Below are positions 24,484-34,016 of a DNA stretch of 64,000 nt, in pieces. The stretch's first letter is position 1, and each line of letters begins with the position of its first letter. Position numbers and translations under genes: made by a program. The DNA is taken from NCBI GenBank assembly GCA_015075375.1, contig JABTUM010000004.1, positions 248,001 to 312,000 of the forward strand. The letters are read 5' to 3'. A model generated the notes under the pieces. It was not told where the DNA came from and searched no databases. It saw nothing but the letters and a program-made list of their open reading frames with translations. The DNA comes from Planctomycetota bacterium (GTDB taxonomy: Bacteria > Planctomycetota > SZUA-567 > H5-PLA8).

Positions 24484-27400
24484 ATGTCCGCATCGCCCGC
24501 CGCATCTTCGTCCGACCTGCCGTCTCAAGCTCCGCCTTGGCGCGAGCAAGCCGAACGCCTGCGCGTCGAAGTCGACCGGCTCACGGCGCTGGAAGAGCAA
24601 CTGCGGCAGAGCGAAGAACGCTTCCGCCAACTGACCGATAACCTGCAGCAGATTTTCTGGCTGGCCGATTGGCAGCAGCATAAGATTCTCTACGTCAGCC
24701 CCGCCTTTCAGCGCATCTGGGGCAAGCCGGCGGAAGAACTCTACGCCAACCCGCTGGCGTGGATGGACAGTATTCCGGAGTCCGAGCGCGCGGAAGTGGA
24801 AAGCTCGTACTATCAGGGCATCGCCAAAGGGCACTGGGAGCAGGAGTATTCGATCCGGCGCCCCGACGGGTCGATACGCTGGATCCGCGACCGCGGCTTT
24901 CCGATTTACGACGCGCACGGGGGCGTCACGCGGGTAGCGGGCATCGCCGAGGACATCACCGAACGGCGGCGCACGCAGGAGGCGCTGCGCGAGAGTCGGC
25001 AGTTCGTCGAGCGGATTGCCGAAGCCTCGCCGCTGATCATTTATCTGTTCGACATTCAGGAGCGGAAGAACGTCTACGCGAACCGCCAGTTCGCCCAGGA
25101 CCTGGGCTACAGCCCCCAGCAGATCAAAGAAATGGAAACCGACTTCCTGCCGCGGCTGACGCATCCGGATGACCTCAAGCGCCTGCCGAGCCTGCTCTCG
25201 CGCTGGGAGACCGCCGGCGACGGTGAGACGCTCGAAATCGAATACCGCATGCGCCACGCCGACGGATCGTGGCGCTGGTTCATCGGGCGCGACACGGTCT
25301 TCAGCCGCACGCCGGAGGGGCGCGTCAAGCTGATCGTGGGCACGGCGCAGGACATCACCGAGCGCAAGCGCATGGAGGAAGAACTGCGCGTCTCGGAAGA
25401 GAAAAACCGGAAGCTGCTCGAAGCCGCTCCGGATCACATTTTGATCTACGACCGCGCGCACCGCATCGCGTACATCAACTTCGTGGCGCCGGGCTACAGG
25501 ATGGAGGACGTACTGGGGGTCGAAGCCGAGAAGCTGACGCACCCCGACGACGCGCACCTCACCACCGCGGCGCTGCACGAAATCTTCGCCGGAAGCGCGA
25601 GCCACAGCACCGAGGTGCGCGACTTCAACGGCCGCAGCTACTTGTGCCGCTACGTGCCGCTGGGCAAGCCCGGGCACGTCGAAAGCGCCCTGTGCGTCGC
25701 CACCGACATCACCGAGCGCAAGCGCGCCGAGCAAGCGCTGAAGGAAAGCGAAGAGCGCTTCCGGCTGCTGGCCGAGCACGTGCCGGGAGTGATCTACCTG
25801 TGCCGCAACGACGCGCGCTATTCGACCCTGTATCTGAACGACGCGGTCGAGAAGCTGACGGGCTACGCGAAGGACGACTTCCTTTCCGACCGCGTCAGTT
25901 GGGTGGATTTGTACCATCCCGACGACGCGCCTGGAATCGCGGTGGCGGTGGATGCCGCGCTGGCTACGCAGCAGTCGTTCGAATTGCGTTACCGCATCCG
26001 GCGCAAGGACGGGGTGCTGCGCTGGATCGACGAATTCGGCGCGGGGGTCTTCGAGGGCGGCCGGCTCAAGCTGCTGGAAGGTTTTTTGCTCGACGTCACC
26101 GACCGCGTCGAAGCCGAGGGGCTGGTGCGCGAGAGCGAAGCGCGCTACCGCGCCATTGTCGAGGACCAGGTCGAATTCGTGGTGCGCTGGAAGCCCGACG
26201 GCACGCGCACGTTCGCGAACGAAGCCTACCGGCGCTATTTCGGCCTCAGCCCCAAAGCGGCGGTGGGGAGCAGTTTCTTTTCGCTCGTCAACCCCGACGA
26301 TCTCCAGACGCTGCGCGAAAAGGTCGCGGGGTTGACCCCCGCGCATCCTTCGGCCACCGGCGAACATCGCGTGCGCCGCCCCGACGGAACGTGGGGCTGG
26401 CAGCAGTGGACCGACCGGGGCCTCTTCGACGCGCAAGGCCGCCTCGTCGAATTGCAGTCCGTCGGACGCGACATCACCGACCGCAAGCTTGCCGAACAGG
26501 CGCTGCGCGAAAGCGAAGAGCGGTTTTCGCAGTTCATGCGCCACATGCCCGGACTGGCGTACATGAAGGACGAGCGCCTGCGCTTTCTTTTCGTCAACGA
26601 AGCCTGCACGCGGCTCTACGGCATCCCGCGCGAACAATGGATCGGGCGCACGAGCGAGGAAGTGCTGCCGGCCGAGGCGGCCCGCACCATCAGCGAAAAC
26701 GACCGCTGGGTGCTGGCGCGCTGCGAACCGCTGCAGATCACCGAGAGCATCGACCACGGCGGCAAGAAATCGCATTACCTCAGCTACAAGTTCCCGATTC
26801 TGCGGCCCAGCCGCCCGCCGCTGCTGGGCGGGATAAGCATCGACATCACCGACCGCGTACGCGCCGAGGAAGCGCTGAGCGAGCGGCAGGCGCAGTACCG
26901 TTCGATCTTCGAGGCCGTCACCGATGCGCTGATCCTGCTGACCGAGGATGGCATGGTCAGCGAGGCGAATTCCGCCGCGTGCGCGCTGCTGGGCTGCACG
27001 CGCGACGATCTTTTGCGTCCGCCGCTGGAACGCTTCATTCATCCCGATTCGCTGTCCGAGTTTGCCCGCTTCATCCGCGAAACGGCCAGCACCGGATCGT
27101 TCAAAGGTAACGGCTCGCTGGTTCGTGCCGACGGCGCCGTGATCAGCGTGGAAGGCCAGGGCCGCGCCTTCCTCTATGCGGGCAAGCCGCACCTGCTGGC
27201 GATCATTCACGACGTGACCGACCGCAAGCGCCTGGAAGCGCAACTGCTGCACGCGCAGAAAATGGAAACCGTCGGACGCCTCGCCGGCGGCATCGCGCAC
27301 GATTTCAACAACCTGCTCGGAGCCATCATCGGTTACGCCGAACTGAGCGTGCTCAAGGCGCCGGCCGGATCGCAGCAGGAACAGTATCTCCAGCAGGTGC

Positions 27401-28377
27401 TGGAAGCCGCCAAGCGCGGCGCGTCGCTGACCGGACAGTTGCTGGCCTTCGCGCGCAAGCAGGTCGTGCAGCTCAAGCCCATCGATCTGAACGAGCTGGT
27501 GCGCCATTCCGCGGGCCTGTTGCAACGGCTCATCGGCGACAACATCGAACTGGAGACGAAGCTGCAGCCGGCGCTCCCTTCGACGACCGTCGATCCGGGG
27601 CAGCTCGAACAGGTGCTCTTCAATCTGGCCGTCAACGCCCGCGACGCGATGCCCAAGGGCGGGAAGCTGGCCGTCGAAACGTTCTATGCGCATCTCGCCG
27701 AAGACGCCGCTCTCGCGCTGGACCTGCCGCCCGGCCCCTACGCCGGATTGCGCGTGAGCGATACCGGCGCCGGCATGACGCCCGAAGTTCAAGCCCACAT
27801 CTTCGAACCGTTTTTCACGACGAAAGAACCCGGCAAGGGCACCGGCTTGGGCTTGGCCACGTGCTACGGGATCGTCAAGCAGCACCAAGGCCAACTGACC
27901 GTGGAAAGCGTGCCGGGGCGCGGCAGCACCTTCAGCGTCTACCTGCCGGCCAGCCGCCTGAACGCCGAAACGATCGGCCCGCATCCCGAACCCGAGACTT
28001 TCCCCAAAGGCCAGGAGACGATCCTGCTGGTGGACGACGAGCCCTCGATGCTCTCGATGGTTTCCGAGATGCTCGGCGAACTCGGCTACCACGTGCTGAC
28101 CGCGCCGCACGGCCTCGCGGCGCTCGACACGGCCCGCGCGCACGAAGCCACGATACACCTGCTGATCACCGACGTGCTGATGCCCAAATTGGGCGGGAAA
28201 GAACTGGCGCGCCTGCTGCGCGAAGAACGAACGGATTTGAAGGTGCTCTTCTCCTCCGGCTATCCGGAAGACATCGTCAAGGACCACGGCGTGCTGGAGC
28301 CGGGGCTCGACTTCATCCAGAAGCCTTACATGCCCGCGACGCTGGCGACGCGCGTCCGCGGGATTTTGGATGCGTGA
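24484..28377 (+). CDS. Soluble hybrid histidine kinase with seven PAS domains and a receiver domain
   Basis: The 1297-residue protein has no membrane segment, so it should sense a cytoplasmic signal. Seven PAS/PAC units fill residues about 34-915, each ending in a variant of D(I/V)T(E/D)R. The HisKA segment follows with GRLAGGIAHDFNNLLG (phospho-acceptor H939). The ATPase domain has NLAVNARDAMPKGG and GTGLGLATCYGIV. The receiver domain starts near residue 1178 (ILLVDDEPS) with phospho-acceptor D1230 in TDVLMPKLGG and FSSGYPED near its end. There is no separate output domain or adjacent response regulator, so the phosphate must go to an unlinked partner or be stored on its own receiver. No good Shine-Dalgarno precedes the ATG. 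It is divergent from the S41 protease. Confidence 0.95.
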   Translation: MSASPAASSSDLPSQAPPWREQAERLRVEVDRLTALEEQLRQSEERFRQLTDNLQQIFWLADWQQHKILYVSPAFQRIWGKPAEELYANPLAWMDSIPESERAEVESSYYQGIAKGHWEQEYSIRRPDGSIRWIRDRGFPIYDAHGGVTRVAGIAEDITERRRTQEALRESRQFVERIAEASPLIIYLFDIQERKNVYANRQFAQDLGYSPQQIKEMETDFLPRLTHPDDLKRLPSLLSRWETAGDGETLEIEYRMRHADGSWRWFIGRDTVFSRTPEGRVKLIVGTAQDITERKRMEEELRVSEEKNRKLLEAAPDHILIYDRAHRIAYINFVAPGYRMEDVLGVEAEKLTHPDDAHLTTAALHEIFAGSASHSTEVRDFNGRSYLCRYVPLGKPGHVESALCVATDITERKRAEQALKESEERFRLLAEHVPGVIYLCRNDARYSTLYLNDAVEKLTGYAKDDFLSDRVSWVDLYHPDDAPGIAVAVDAALATQQSFELRYRIRRKDGVLRWIDEFGAGVFEGGRLKLLEGFLLDVTDRVEAEGLVRESEARYRAIVEDQVEFVVRWKPDGTRTFANEAYRRYFGLSPKAAVGSSFFSLVNPDDLQTLREKVAGLTPAHPSATGEHRVRRPDGTWGWQQWTDRGLFDAQGRLVELQSVGRDITDRKLAEQALRESEERFSQFMRHMPGLAYMKDERLRFLFVNEACTRLYGIPREQWIGRTSEEVLPAEAARTISENDRWVLARCEPLQITESIDHGGKKSHYLSYKFPILRPSRPPLLGGISIDITDRVRAEEALSERQAQYRSIFEAVTDALILLTEDGMVSEANSAACALLGCTRDDLLRPPLERFIHPDSLSEFARFIRETASTGSFKGNGSLVRADGAVISVEGQGRAFLYAGKPHLLAIIHDVTDRKRLEAQLLHAQKMETVGRLAGGIAHDFNNLLGAIIGYAELSVLKAPAGSQQEQYLQQVLEAAKRGASLTGQLLAFARKQVVQLKPIDLNELVRHSAGLLQRLIGDNIELETKLQPALPSTTVDPGQLEQVLFNLAVNARDAMPKGGKLAVETFYAHLAEDAALALDLPPGPYAGLRVSDTGAGMTPEVQAHIFEPFFTTKEPGKGTGLGLATCYGIVKQHQGQLTVESVPGRGSTFSVYLPASRLNAETIGPHPEPETFPKGQETILLVDDEPSMLSMVSEMLGELGYHVLTAPHGLAALDTARAHEATIHLLITDVLMPKLGGKELARLLREERTDLKVLFSSGYPEDIVKDHGVLEPGLDFIQKPYMPATLATRVRGILDA

Positions 28378-28387
28378 AGTTGAGATG

Positions 28388-28433
28388 ATTCTAGATTTTG
28401 GATTTTAGATTTTGGATTTTGGATTTTGGATTG
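28388..28433 (+). repeat. TTTTGGATT tandem tract, copy 2
   Basis: Five degenerate GATTTTGGATT/GATTTTAGATT units lie between the stop of the histidine kinase and the ATG of a small gene. The motif is the same as at 8605-8637. It occupies nearly the whole intergenic gap and would place the Shine-Dalgarno region of the next gene inside repeat sequence. Confidence 0.8.
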
Positions 28434-28440
28434 AACGGCC

Positions 28441-28908
28441 ATGGATTTTCGGTTCGCTGCGGCCCGCCACGCACTCGGGCACCTGACACCTGAGGAGATG
28501 ATCGACGCCGCGCATGAAACGCTCGACGCGGGCGGGTTCACGCCGGCTTTGGGACTGCTTGCGTACGCGCAACCACTTCGTTGGGAAACCGATCCGCTAT
28601 TCGAAAGTGCGCTGAAAGAATTGAGTATTGAGATACCCGACCGACAAGGGGCCGTTCGCTTAGTCGCCATTGGGTATGCGCGTCAAATTGTAGCTGGATC
28701 GATAGCCCCCAAAGAAGGTGTTTTTGCAATCAACAGAGCACTACTTTACGAAGATAGTTCCATGAGATTGATTCGCGGATTCGTAGACTTGGCTGAAGAA
28801 TGGTGGGATATATCAGGAAGCAGCACTATCTCTTTATGGGAAGCGCAAACCGTAGAGTACGCCCAAGAATGGCTGCGCGAACACGCTCCCGATGAACAAT
28901 CGGCCTAA
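28441..28908 (+). CDS. Small protein of unknown function
   Basis: The 155-residue product is predicted to be soluble and mainly helical, with no signal peptide and no motif that I recognise. The first third is GC-rich; the rest (from about 28600) is markedly richer in A and T, for example around YEDSSMRLIRGFVDLAEEWWD. No Shine-Dalgarno sequence is visible in the repeat tract directly before the ATG, so expression may be weak or start elsewhere. Short acidic proteins of this sort, next to repeat tracts, can be immunity- or antitoxin-like, but there is no partner gene to support that here. Confidence 0.6.
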   Translation: MDFRFAAARHALGHLTPEEMIDAAHETLDAGGFTPALGLLAYAQPLRWETDPLFESALKELSIEIPDRQGAVRLVAIGYARQIVAGSIAPKEGVFAINRALLYEDSSMRLIRGFVDLAEEWWDISGSSTISLWEAQTVEYAQEWLREHAPDEQSA

Positions 28909-28960
28909 CTCCACCCCGCCCTTCTCACTTTTCACTTTTTACTTTATGCCTTCACCCGCC

Positions 28961-29314
28961 TCACACCGCCGCGCTCAGACTCTCCAGATTCACGCCGCTG
29001 TGGCTGTCGCTCCAAAGTACACGGCGTTCGGGGCCGATGAGGAGCGCTTGAGGCGATTCGTGGCGCACGCCGGTATCGGCGGCGATGCGCTGCGAGACCG
29101 GCCGGCTGTTGACGACATCGACTTCCACCACGCTCAAATCGCCGGCCGGCGCGCTGGACTTCAGCCACTCGCGGAAACTTCGTTCGGCCATGTGGCTGAC
29201 CGGGCAGATCGGGCTTTTCTTGAAGATGAGGAGACGGCCGGCCTCGGCGCCTTCCTGAGCGTCCCAAAGTTCCGCCCACGCTTCCAGCGTCGTCACTTCG
29301 CGGCATTTGATCAT
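28961..29314 (-). CDS. ytxJ: Monothiol bacilliredoxin-like protein (YtxJ/BrxC family)
   Basis: The 117-residue protein has a thioredoxin-like fold with the signature FKKSPICPVSH (single active Cys, C37), which marks the YtxJ family. In Firmicutes these proteins remove bacillithiol from protein thiols. Later features are VDVVNSRPVSQRIA and the cis-Pro-like segment VRHESPQALLI. It is a complete, usual-length member. A GGGAGG lies 14 bases before the ATG, which is long. The gene converges on the small gene at 28441. Presence of the family suggests a low-molecular-weight thiol system, but no bacillithiol synthesis genes are in the window. Confidence 0.85.
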   Translation of the reverse strand: MIKCREVTTLEAWAELWDAQEGAEAGRLLIFKKSPICPVSHMAERSFREWLKSSAPAGDLSVVEVDVVNSRPVSQRIAADTGVRHESPQALLIGPERRVLWSDSHSGVNLESLSAAV

Positions 29315-29712
29315 GATCGGCGTCCCGCCTCCCGCGCGCAGGATGCGCGCAGCATGAACCTACCGCCGCGTAGGGCGCTGTCCAGTCGGCGGAAGCGGAC
29401 GACCGAGCATGGGATTTTTCGGAGCGACCCGTGCGAGGGCACGGCCGTCTCCGCCAATAACTACCGGAGCGTACGGGTAACGCCGCCCCGTCCGCTCCGG
29501 CCCTCGCTGCATGCTTCACCGACGCGCAAAGCAATCGGCTATTCAAACCGTTCGTTCCACCTGCATCCCGATGGCCCGGTTGAAGTTCCCCGCGACCGAG
29601 CCCACCCGGCCGCGCGCATCGGCGTCGAATCCCCTTGCGCCCCACCCGCTCCGCGCTAATCTCCGAGCGTTCATCCTCGCCGACACCACGCCACGCATCG
29701 AAAGGACGCGCC
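29315..29712. other. Intergenic region upstream of the isomerase-like gene
   Basis: This 398-base gap lies between two divergent genes. It contains the inverted repeat CCGTGC/GCACGG around 29429-29443 and otherwise GC-rich sequence without a conserved open frame. No clear promoter or RNA was seen. Confidence 0.5.
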
Positions 29713-30525
29713 ATGAAGATCGCCGTGCAAACCGGACTCCTCCCGGGCAAGGAACTTTCCGACAAGCTGAAGTGGGCCGCCGACCACGGGGTCGAAGGCA
29801 TCGAGATTTCGGCGTGGCAGTACCGCCCGCCGGCGCTCGACCAGGCGCTGCGCGATTACGAGAACTCGCCCGTTCCGGTCGTCTCGATCTGCGGGAACGC
29901 TTCGTTCGAATTCCTCGACCCGGACCCGAAGAAGCGGCGCCAGAGCATCGACGAGAGCAAGCAATACCTCGAACTGGCGGGCAAGTTCGGCGCCGTCGGC
30001 CAGATCGTGCCGCCCATCTTCGGGCCGCCGCGGATCAACGACCTCGCGCCGCTCAAGAGCGCCGTGGACCTCGAGAAGGATCTGCTCACGCTGATCTGCC
30101 AGGAACTGGGCGAACACGCGAAGGAGCACAAGACGCTCTTCATGCTCGAGCCGCTGAACCGCTACGAACAGCACCTGCTGCGCAAGCAGGCCGACGGGGT
30201 CGAAATCTGCAAGCGCTGCGCGCATCCGAACGTGGCGATCATCAGCGACTTCTTCCACATGCATATCGAAGAGGAAGATTCGCCGCAGGCGATCCGCGAC
30301 GCGGGCGCGTACGTGAAGCATGTCCATCTGGCCGACAACACGCGCAAGGAACCGGGGACCGGCGACATCGACTTTGTCGCGGGCTTCAAGGCGCTCTTGG
30401 ATATCGGCTTCAACGGGTACATGGCGTACGAATGCAGCGTGGGCGGCGAGGATAAGTCGGCGGCGCTGGCCAAGAGCCTGCAGTACGTGCGCGATTGCAT
30501 CGATAAGGCGCGTAAGAGCCGGTAG
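29713..30525 (+). CDS. Sugar phosphate isomerase/epimerase-like TIM-barrel protein
   Basis: The 270-residue protein belongs to the xylose-isomerase-like/AP endonuclease 2 TIM-barrel family. The expected metal ligands are visible in order: Glu in FMLEPLNRYEQ, Asp in AIISDFFHMH, His in VKHVHLADN and Glu in YECSVGG, as in D-tagatose/D-psicose 3-epimerases. The start is fixed by AAAGGA (29701-29706) six bases upstream of the ATG. It is followed in the same direction by proB after 62 bases, which may be a shared transcript without functional link. The reaction is probably ketose or inositol-type epimerisation; the substrate is open. Confidence 0.88.
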   Translation: MKIAVQTGLLPGKELSDKLKWAADHGVEGIEISAWQYRPPALDQALRDYENSPVPVVSICGNASFEFLDPDPKKRRQSIDESKQYLELAGKFGAVGQIVPPIFGPPRINDLAPLKSAVDLEKDLLTLICQELGEHAKEHKTLFMLEPLNRYEQHLLRKQADGVEICKRCAHPNVAIISDFFHMHIEEEDSPQAIRDAGAYVKHVHLADNTRKEPGTGDIDFVAGFKALLDIGFNGYMAYECSVGGEDKSAALAKSLQYVRDCIDKARKSR

Positions 30526-30587
30526 GGCTCTTACTGCGCCCGCCGCGCCTTTACCGTTCGCGGGCTTCCCGTTATAAGCGCCGTCCC

Positions 30588-31751
30588 ATGGCTCACTCGT
30601 CGCGCCGCATGACCTCCCCCCTTCACGACCGCGCCGCCTTGAAGAAGGCGCGCCGCGTCGTCGTGAAGGTCGGCACCTCGCTGCTCACCGGCGGCGGCCT
30701 GCACGTCAACCGCCCGTACCTCCGCGCGCTGGCCGCGGCGCTGGGCGAACTGTGGAACCAGGGGCGCGAGGTGGCGCTGGTCACGTCGGGCGCGATCGGC
30801 GCCGGCGCGGGGCAACTGGGCTTCGAGACGCGGCCCCAGTCGGTCCCCGAACGCCAGGCTTGCGCGGCAGCGGGTCAAGTCGCGCTGATGCACTACTACG
30901 CCGAGGCCTTCCGCAAGCAGACGCCGCCGCGCGCCGTGGGCCAGTTGCTCCTCACACGCGACGGGCTCGAAGACCGCACCCGTTACCTCAACGCGCGGCA
31001 CACGCTGGAGGCGCTCTTCGAGCGCGGCGCGGTCCCGATCGTGAACGAGAACGACACCGTCTCGGTGGACGAGATCAAGTTCGGCGACAACGACCGCCTC
31101 AGCGCGCTGGTCGCCGTCGCCGCCGAAGCGCAGGCGCTGGTGCTGCTGACCGACGTCCCGGGCCTGCTCGACGCGCCGCCGCGCGAGAACCCGGACGCCA
31201 AGCTGATCTCGTGCGTCCCCGAAGTGACGGCGCGGATCGAGGCGCTGGCGGCGCCGACCGGATCGTTCCTGGGCACCGGCGGGATGGTCACCAAGCTGCA
31301 GGCCGCGAAGATCGTGACGGCCGCGGGGGAAGCGATGGTCCTCGTCGGCGGGCACGATCCGCGCGTGCTGCTGGAGGTCTTCGACGGGCGCGAGGTGGGC
31401 ACCTACTTCCCGCCGCGCGGCGACCGGCTGGTCGCGCGCAAGCGCTGGCTCGCCTTCAGCGCGCGCTCGCAGGGCACGATCCGGGTGGACGCCGGCGCGC
31501 GCGAGGCCCTGGTGAAGCGGCACAAGAGCCTGCTGCCCAGCGGGATCGTGAGCGTCGAAGGGCGCTTCGGCAGCGGCGCGCTGGTGGAACTGGCCGGCCC
31601 CGACGGGCAGGCCTTCGCGCGCGGTCTGGCCAACTACACGGCCGCCGAGATCGACGCGATCCGCGGGCTGAAGACGCAAAAAATCGCGCAGGTGCTGGGG
31701 CAGTTGCTCTTCGAGGAAGTGGTGCACCGGGATAATCTGGTGGTGCTGTAG
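30588..31751 (+). CDS. proB: Glutamate 5-kinase
   Basis: This cytoplasmic enzyme phosphorylates L-glutamate in the first step of proline synthesis. The 387-residue product has the amino-acid kinase domain with VVVKVGTSLLTGGG, VTSGAIGAG, ENDTVSVDE and KLQAAKIVTAAGE. A C-terminal PUA domain (about 285-370, RVDAGAREALVKRHKSLLP) is present, as in the full-length bacterial enzyme. An alternative ATG at 30609 would remove seven poorly conserved residues; neither start has a clear Shine-Dalgarno sequence. The next step, proA, is not in the window. The gene converges on typA. Confidence 0.96.
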   Translation: MAHSSRRMTSPLHDRAALKKARRVVVKVGTSLLTGGGLHVNRPYLRALAAALGELWNQGREVALVTSGAIGAGAGQLGFETRPQSVPERQACAAAGQVALMHYYAEAFRKQTPPRAVGQLLLTRDGLEDRTRYLNARHTLEALFERGAVPIVNENDTVSVDEIKFGDNDRLSALVAVAAEAQALVLLTDVPGLLDAPPRENPDAKLISCVPEVTARIEALAAPTGSFLGTGGMVTKLQAAKIVTAAGEAMVLVGGHDPRVLLEVFDGREVGTYFPPRGDRLVARKRWLAFSARSQGTIRVDAGAREALVKRHKSLLPSGIVSVEGRFGSGALVELAGPDGQAFARGLANYTAAEIDAIRGLKTQKIAQVLGQLLFEEVVHRDNLVVL

Positions 31752-31868
31752 CCGAGCCGCACCGCGTAAGGCGCGAGCCGTCACCCGCAAAACGCAACGG
31801 ATGCGGCGCTCCGCCGGGAGGGCGCCGTCAGGTCCGCGTTCGCGTTGGAATGCGTCCGGTGTCTCTCG

Positions 31869-33719
31869 TCAGACCTTCGCGCCGGCGGGCTGAGCGCGTC
31901 CGCGCTGGCCGCGCAGGCGGTCTTTCTCGTTCAGCAGGCGCTTGCGCAGCCGGATCGACTTCGGCGTCACCTCGACCAGTTCGTCCTCTTCGATGTACTC
32001 CAGCGCTTCTTCGAGGCTGAAGCGGATCGGCGACTTGAGCTTGTCGGTGGCTTCCTTGTTGGCGCTGCGAATATTGGTGAGGTGCTTTTCCTTCGTCACG
32101 TTCACCGCGATGTCCTTGTCGCCGCCGGTCTCGCCGACCAACTGGCCCATGTAGACTTCTTCGCCGGGGCTGACGAAGAACTCGCCACGGTCCTGCAGGT
32201 TCATCAGCGCGTACGAGGTGGTGCGCCCGGTGTCGCTGGCCACGAGCACGCCGTAGCTGCGCACCGGCAGGTCGCCGGCCATGGGCCGGAACTCGCGGAA
32301 GCTATGGTGCAGCACCGCTTCGCCCTTGGTGGCCGAAAGCAGGCGGCTGCGCAGGCCGATCAGGCCGCGGCTGGGGCCGACGAACTCGAGGTGCGCCTGC
32401 CCTTCGCGCTGCGACATCACTTCCAGCACGCACTGCCGGGCGCCCAGCAGTTCCATCACCTTCCCCATCACCGCTTCGGGCACGTCCACCGCGACCGTCT
32501 CGTACGGTTCGTGCGCCCGCCCGTCGATCTCCTTGATGACCACGTGCGGCTTGCCTACCTGCACTTCGAAGCCTTCGCGCCGCATCGTCTCGATCAGGAC
32601 GCCCAGATGCAGCAGGCCGCGGCCGGCCACGACGAAAGTGTCGGGCAGCGTCTGCTCGATCCGCATCGCGACGTTGCGCATGCTCTCTTTTTCGAGGCGC
32701 GCCTGGAGCTGCCGGCTGGTCACGTACTTTCCTTCGCGCCCGCTGAAGGGGCTGTCGGTGGACGTGAAGACCATCGTCAGCGTCGGTTCGTCGATGGGCA
32801 CCGGCGGAAGCGGCTCGACGTTATCGCCTTCGAAGAGCGAGTCGCCGATGCCGACCTCGGGGAAACCCGCCAGCGCCACGATCTCGCCGGCCACGGCCGA
32901 TTCCACATCCTTGCGTCCCAGCCCGTCGAAGACCTGCATGCTCACCACGCGTTCCTTGGTGCGCTTGCCGTCGGCGGCGAGGTACGTGTAGGTCTGGCCG
33001 CGCTTGATCGCGCCTTCGAAAATGCGTCCGATCGCGATGCGTCCGACGTAATCGTTGTAGTCGATGTTGCTCACCTGCATCCGCATCGGCTTGGCCGGAT
33101 CGCCTTCCGGGCCCGGCACGTGCTGCAGGATCAGGTCGAAGAGCGGGCGCAGGTCGGTGCTTTCGTCTTCCAGCTTGCGCTTGGCGAAACCCATGCGGCC
33201 CGCGGCAAAAATGAATGGGAAGTCGAGCTGCTCGTTGTTTGCGCCCAGTTCAATGAACAGATCGAAGATCTGGTCCAGCACTTCCATCGGGCGCGCATCG
33301 GAACGGTCGATCTTGTTCACGACGACGATCGGCCGCAGCCCGTGCATGAACGCCTTGCGCAGCACGAACTTCGTCTGCGGCAGCACGCCTTCCGCGGCAT
33401 CCACCAGCAGCAGGCAGCCGTCGGCCATCTTCAGCACGCGTTCCACCTCGCCGCCGAAGTCCGCGTGCCCCGGCGTATCGATGATGTTGATCTTCACGCC
33501 CATGTACGTCAGCGCGCAGTTCTTCGCCAGAATCGTGATCCCGCGCTCGCGCTCCAGATCGTTGCTGTCCATCACGCAGTCGGTGACTTCCTGGTTCGAC
33601 CGGAACGTCCCGGCTTGGCGCAGGAGGTGATCGACGAGCGTCGTTTTGCCATGGTCGACGTGCGCGATAATCGCGATGTTACGCAGACTCTCGTTGCGAA
33701 TCGTGGTGGGCGTGCTCAT
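31869..33719 (-). CDS. typA: Ribosome-binding GTPase TypA/BipA
   Basis: This translational GTPase (616 residues) acts on the ribosome, particularly in stress and cold growth. The G motifs are clear: AHVDHGKTTL (G1), RGITI (G2), DTPGHADFGG (G3) and VVNKIDRSDARP (G4). Domains II, III and V and the TypA-specific C-terminal domain follow, with DTGRTTSYALMNLQDRG and the basic tail. The start at 33719 is preferred because AGGAAA lies about five bases upstream and the GTPase motif then falls at the usual place; an in-frame extension to 33773 is unlikely. It is a single gene with a complete, normal-length product. Confidence 0.97.
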   Translation of the reverse strand: MSTPTTIRNESLRNIAIIAHVDHGKTTLVDHLLRQAGTFRSNQEVTDCVMDSNDLERERGITILAKNCALTYMGVKINIIDTPGHADFGGEVERVLKMADGCLLLVDAAEGVLPQTKFVLRKAFMHGLRPIVVVNKIDRSDARPMEVLDQIFDLFIELGANNEQLDFPFIFAAGRMGFAKRKLEDESTDLRPLFDLILQHVPGPEGDPAKPMRMQVSNIDYNDYVGRIAIGRIFEGAIKRGQTYTYLAADGKRTKERVVSMQVFDGLGRKDVESAVAGEIVALAGFPEVGIGDSLFEGDNVEPLPPVPIDEPTLTMVFTSTDSPFSGREGKYVTSRQLQARLEKESMRNVAMRIEQTLPDTFVVAGRGLLHLGVLIETMRREGFEVQVGKPHVVIKEIDGRAHEPYETVAVDVPEAVMGKVMELLGARQCVLEVMSQREGQAHLEFVGPSRGLIGLRSRLLSATKGEAVLHHSFREFRPMAGDLPVRSYGVLVASDTGRTTSYALMNLQDRGEFFVSPGEEVYMGQLVGETGGDKDIAVNVTKEKHLTNIRSANKEATDKLKSPIRFSLEEALEYIEEDELVEVTPKSIRLRKRLLNEKDRLRGQRGRAQPAGAKV

Positions 33720-33966
33720 GACCGTTTCCTGTCCATTACGCGTATCCGGCGCGGGCGCACGTGTGCAGCTCACCGCGTCGGCTCCAACCCGTCCAGCGTT
33801 GTCCGGGGGATGCCGTGGGCGCGCGAACGCGCAACCCGCTTAAGAGGTCAACATCCTACCTTTAGAAGTTCGCAAATACTAGAGGGAGCTTACCCATACC
33901 GAATACTTACCGAATTAAGAATTTCGAATCTGACCTCTAGCCAAGCGGAGCAAGGGGTGCTAAGCT

Positions 33967-34001
33967 TTGTAACAAGTAACGTAGATTTTATTTACTGTTA
34001 C
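33967..34001 (+). promoter_or_regulatory. Promoter with overlapping inverted repeat, candidate operator
   Basis: An imperfect inverted repeat GTAACAAGTAA (33969-33979) and TTACTGTTAC (33992-34001) lies directly upstream of the epimerase gene. A weak promoter overlaps it: TTGTAA (33967-33972), 16 bases, TATTTA (33989-33994). A dimeric repressor binding here would block initiation. The whole interval 33840-34000 is AT-rich compared with the genes around it. Confidence 0.4.
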
Positions 34002-34016
34002 AGATCGGAGCCCGCC

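Noticed and set aside
24424..28287. Minus-strand open frame of about 1287 codons opposite the histidine kinase
   Set aside because: It is repetitive only because the PAS units on the other strand repeat; no start signal or known domain.
28892..29801. Overlapping open frames on both strands around ytxJ
   Set aside because: Only the 28961-29314 frame carries a family motif (SPICPVSH); the others are low-complexity shadows.
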